Origin: Agrobacterium tumefaciens
Lineage (GTDB): Bacteria; Pseudomonadota; Alphaproteobacteria; Rhizobiales; Rhizobiaceae
Reading direction: 5' to 3'
Assembly (NCBI RefSeq): GCF_013337285.1
Contig: NZ_SUPW01000009.1
Span: 62,001-126,000 of the forward strand
Length of the DNA stretch: 64,000 nt
Below the pieces are notes generated by a model. That model saw nothing but the letters and a program-made list of their open reading frames with translations, made no database searches and was not told where the DNA came from. The translations under genes and the position numbers were made by a program. This document shows, in pieces, positions 63,579-64,000 of the stretch. Numbering within the stretch: the first letter of the stretch is position 1; the number at the start of each line of letters is the position of its first letter.

Positions 63579-64000
63579 TCACTGAACCTTCAGGCGCAGC
63601 ACATGATAGGACAGCGCCGGCACGGAGCCTTTGAGCGCCCCATCCTCGACGGCGACACCGCTGCCCGGCACCGGCACGACGCGGTCGGGCTGGTCGGGGC
63701 CGTTTCCGACCCGCAGGTCATATCCCGCCATCGCAAGATGCAAGCTGAGCGACGCGGACGAAAAGCCGGTAAGGCTGACATTGAGCTCTGCCGCCTCGGT
63801 GAGATGGCGGTTGAGGACAAACAGCGTCACCACGCCCTCGTTTTCATCGAACACGCCCGCGACATCGAGATATTTGACGTCGTCAGCCGCGTTGCAATCA
63901 TAGGTCGGGCAATCGACCGCGACATTCAGCGCAACACCACGGCCATAAAGCGAGGCGAACTGATAGGGATAATAGATCGTCTGGCGCCAGGCTGGCCCGT
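63579..64000 (-). CDS. Alpha-N-arabinofuranosidase (GH51), C-terminal part only
   Basis: The reverse strand is open from the window edge to a stop at 63579 (140 codons). The fragment begins GPAWRQTIYYPYQFASLYGR and continues with a CPTYDCNAADDVKYLDV strand region and VVTLFVLNRHLTEAAELNVS. This is the closing beta-sandwich of GH51 arabinofuranosidases, recognised by PAWRQTIYYP and LFVLNRH. The catalytic TIM barrel lies outside the window. It would release L-arabinose from imported or cytoplasmic arabinosides. First visible gene of the leftward arabinoside operon. Confidence 0.85.
   Translation of the reverse strand, partial: GPAWRQTIYYPYQFASLYGRGVALNVAVDCPTYDCNAADDVKYLDVAGVFDENEGVVTLFVLNRHLTEAAELNVSLTGFSSASLSLHLAMAGYDLRVGNGPDQPDRVVPVPGSGVAVEDGALKGSVPALSYHVLRLKVQ

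Overview
The window is GC-rich and densely coded and looks like accessory or secondary-replicon sequence of an Agrobacterium/Rhizobium-type alphaproteobacterium. This rests on the number of carbohydrate and amino-acid ABC transporters, the rhizobial Omp25/31-type beta-barrel, the ampC-ampR and dgdA-dgdR loci, complete ugpBAEC genes and the codon style. No rRNA, tRNA, CRISPR array, insertion sequence or phage gene was seen. The assignment is an inference from gene content, not a database match.

Layout. 1-3.1 kb: the 5' part of an unidentified gene, then an MFS carrier with an M20 amidohydrolase. 3.1-7.8 kb: a polar amino-acid ABC transporter ending in a homocysteine S-methyltransferase, with a divergent Lrp-type regulator. 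7.8-9.8 kb: a LysR/isochorismatase pair abutting the remnant of a LacI-type repressor. 10.2-15.8 kb: an ABC importer in one operon with a glycerophosphodiesterase-like and an inositol-monophosphatase-like enzyme, the same logic as agrocinopine (acc) utilisation. 15.8-26.6 kb: a nine-gene sugar-acid operon (aldolase-type lyase, enolase-superfamily dehydratase, ABC importer, epimerase, an IclR-SMP30 fusion, an SDR) with divergent dgoK. 26.8-29 kb: dgdA/dgdR for 2,2-dialkylglycine degradation. 29-35.6 kb: uracil/xanthine permease, membrane diguanylate cyclase, ampC/ampR and chrA.

35.7-41.3 kb is the least explained region. A leftward run encodes a secreted coiled-coil protein, a 622-residue coiled-coil protein with a central hydrophobic/glycine-rich hairpin, a small papain-like cysteine protease and a 160-residue orphan. 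A divergent orphan with a C-terminal winged-helix-like segment lies beyond an AT-rich intergenic region. It resembles a pore-former/effector cassette and is the best candidate here for an undescribed system.

41.4-49.6 kb: a GntR regulator, a DEDDh exonuclease, an orphan, and an ECF sigma/FecR/TonB-receptor module whose receptor carries an extra Omp25-like barrel at its C terminus. 49.7-54.7 kb: a lipoprotein, a lytic transglycosylase, a soluble double-PAS chemotaxis receptor, an ICMT-like methyltransferase and a VOC protein. 55-59.4 kb: ugpBAEC (glycerol-3-phosphate uptake). 59.4-64 kb: a convergent sugar ABC importer whose first visible gene is the end of a GH51 arabinofuranosidase, which suggests arabinoside use.

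Starts were chosen from ribosome-binding sites and signal peptides. All family names come from recognisable motifs and remembered family sequences; no search was run.
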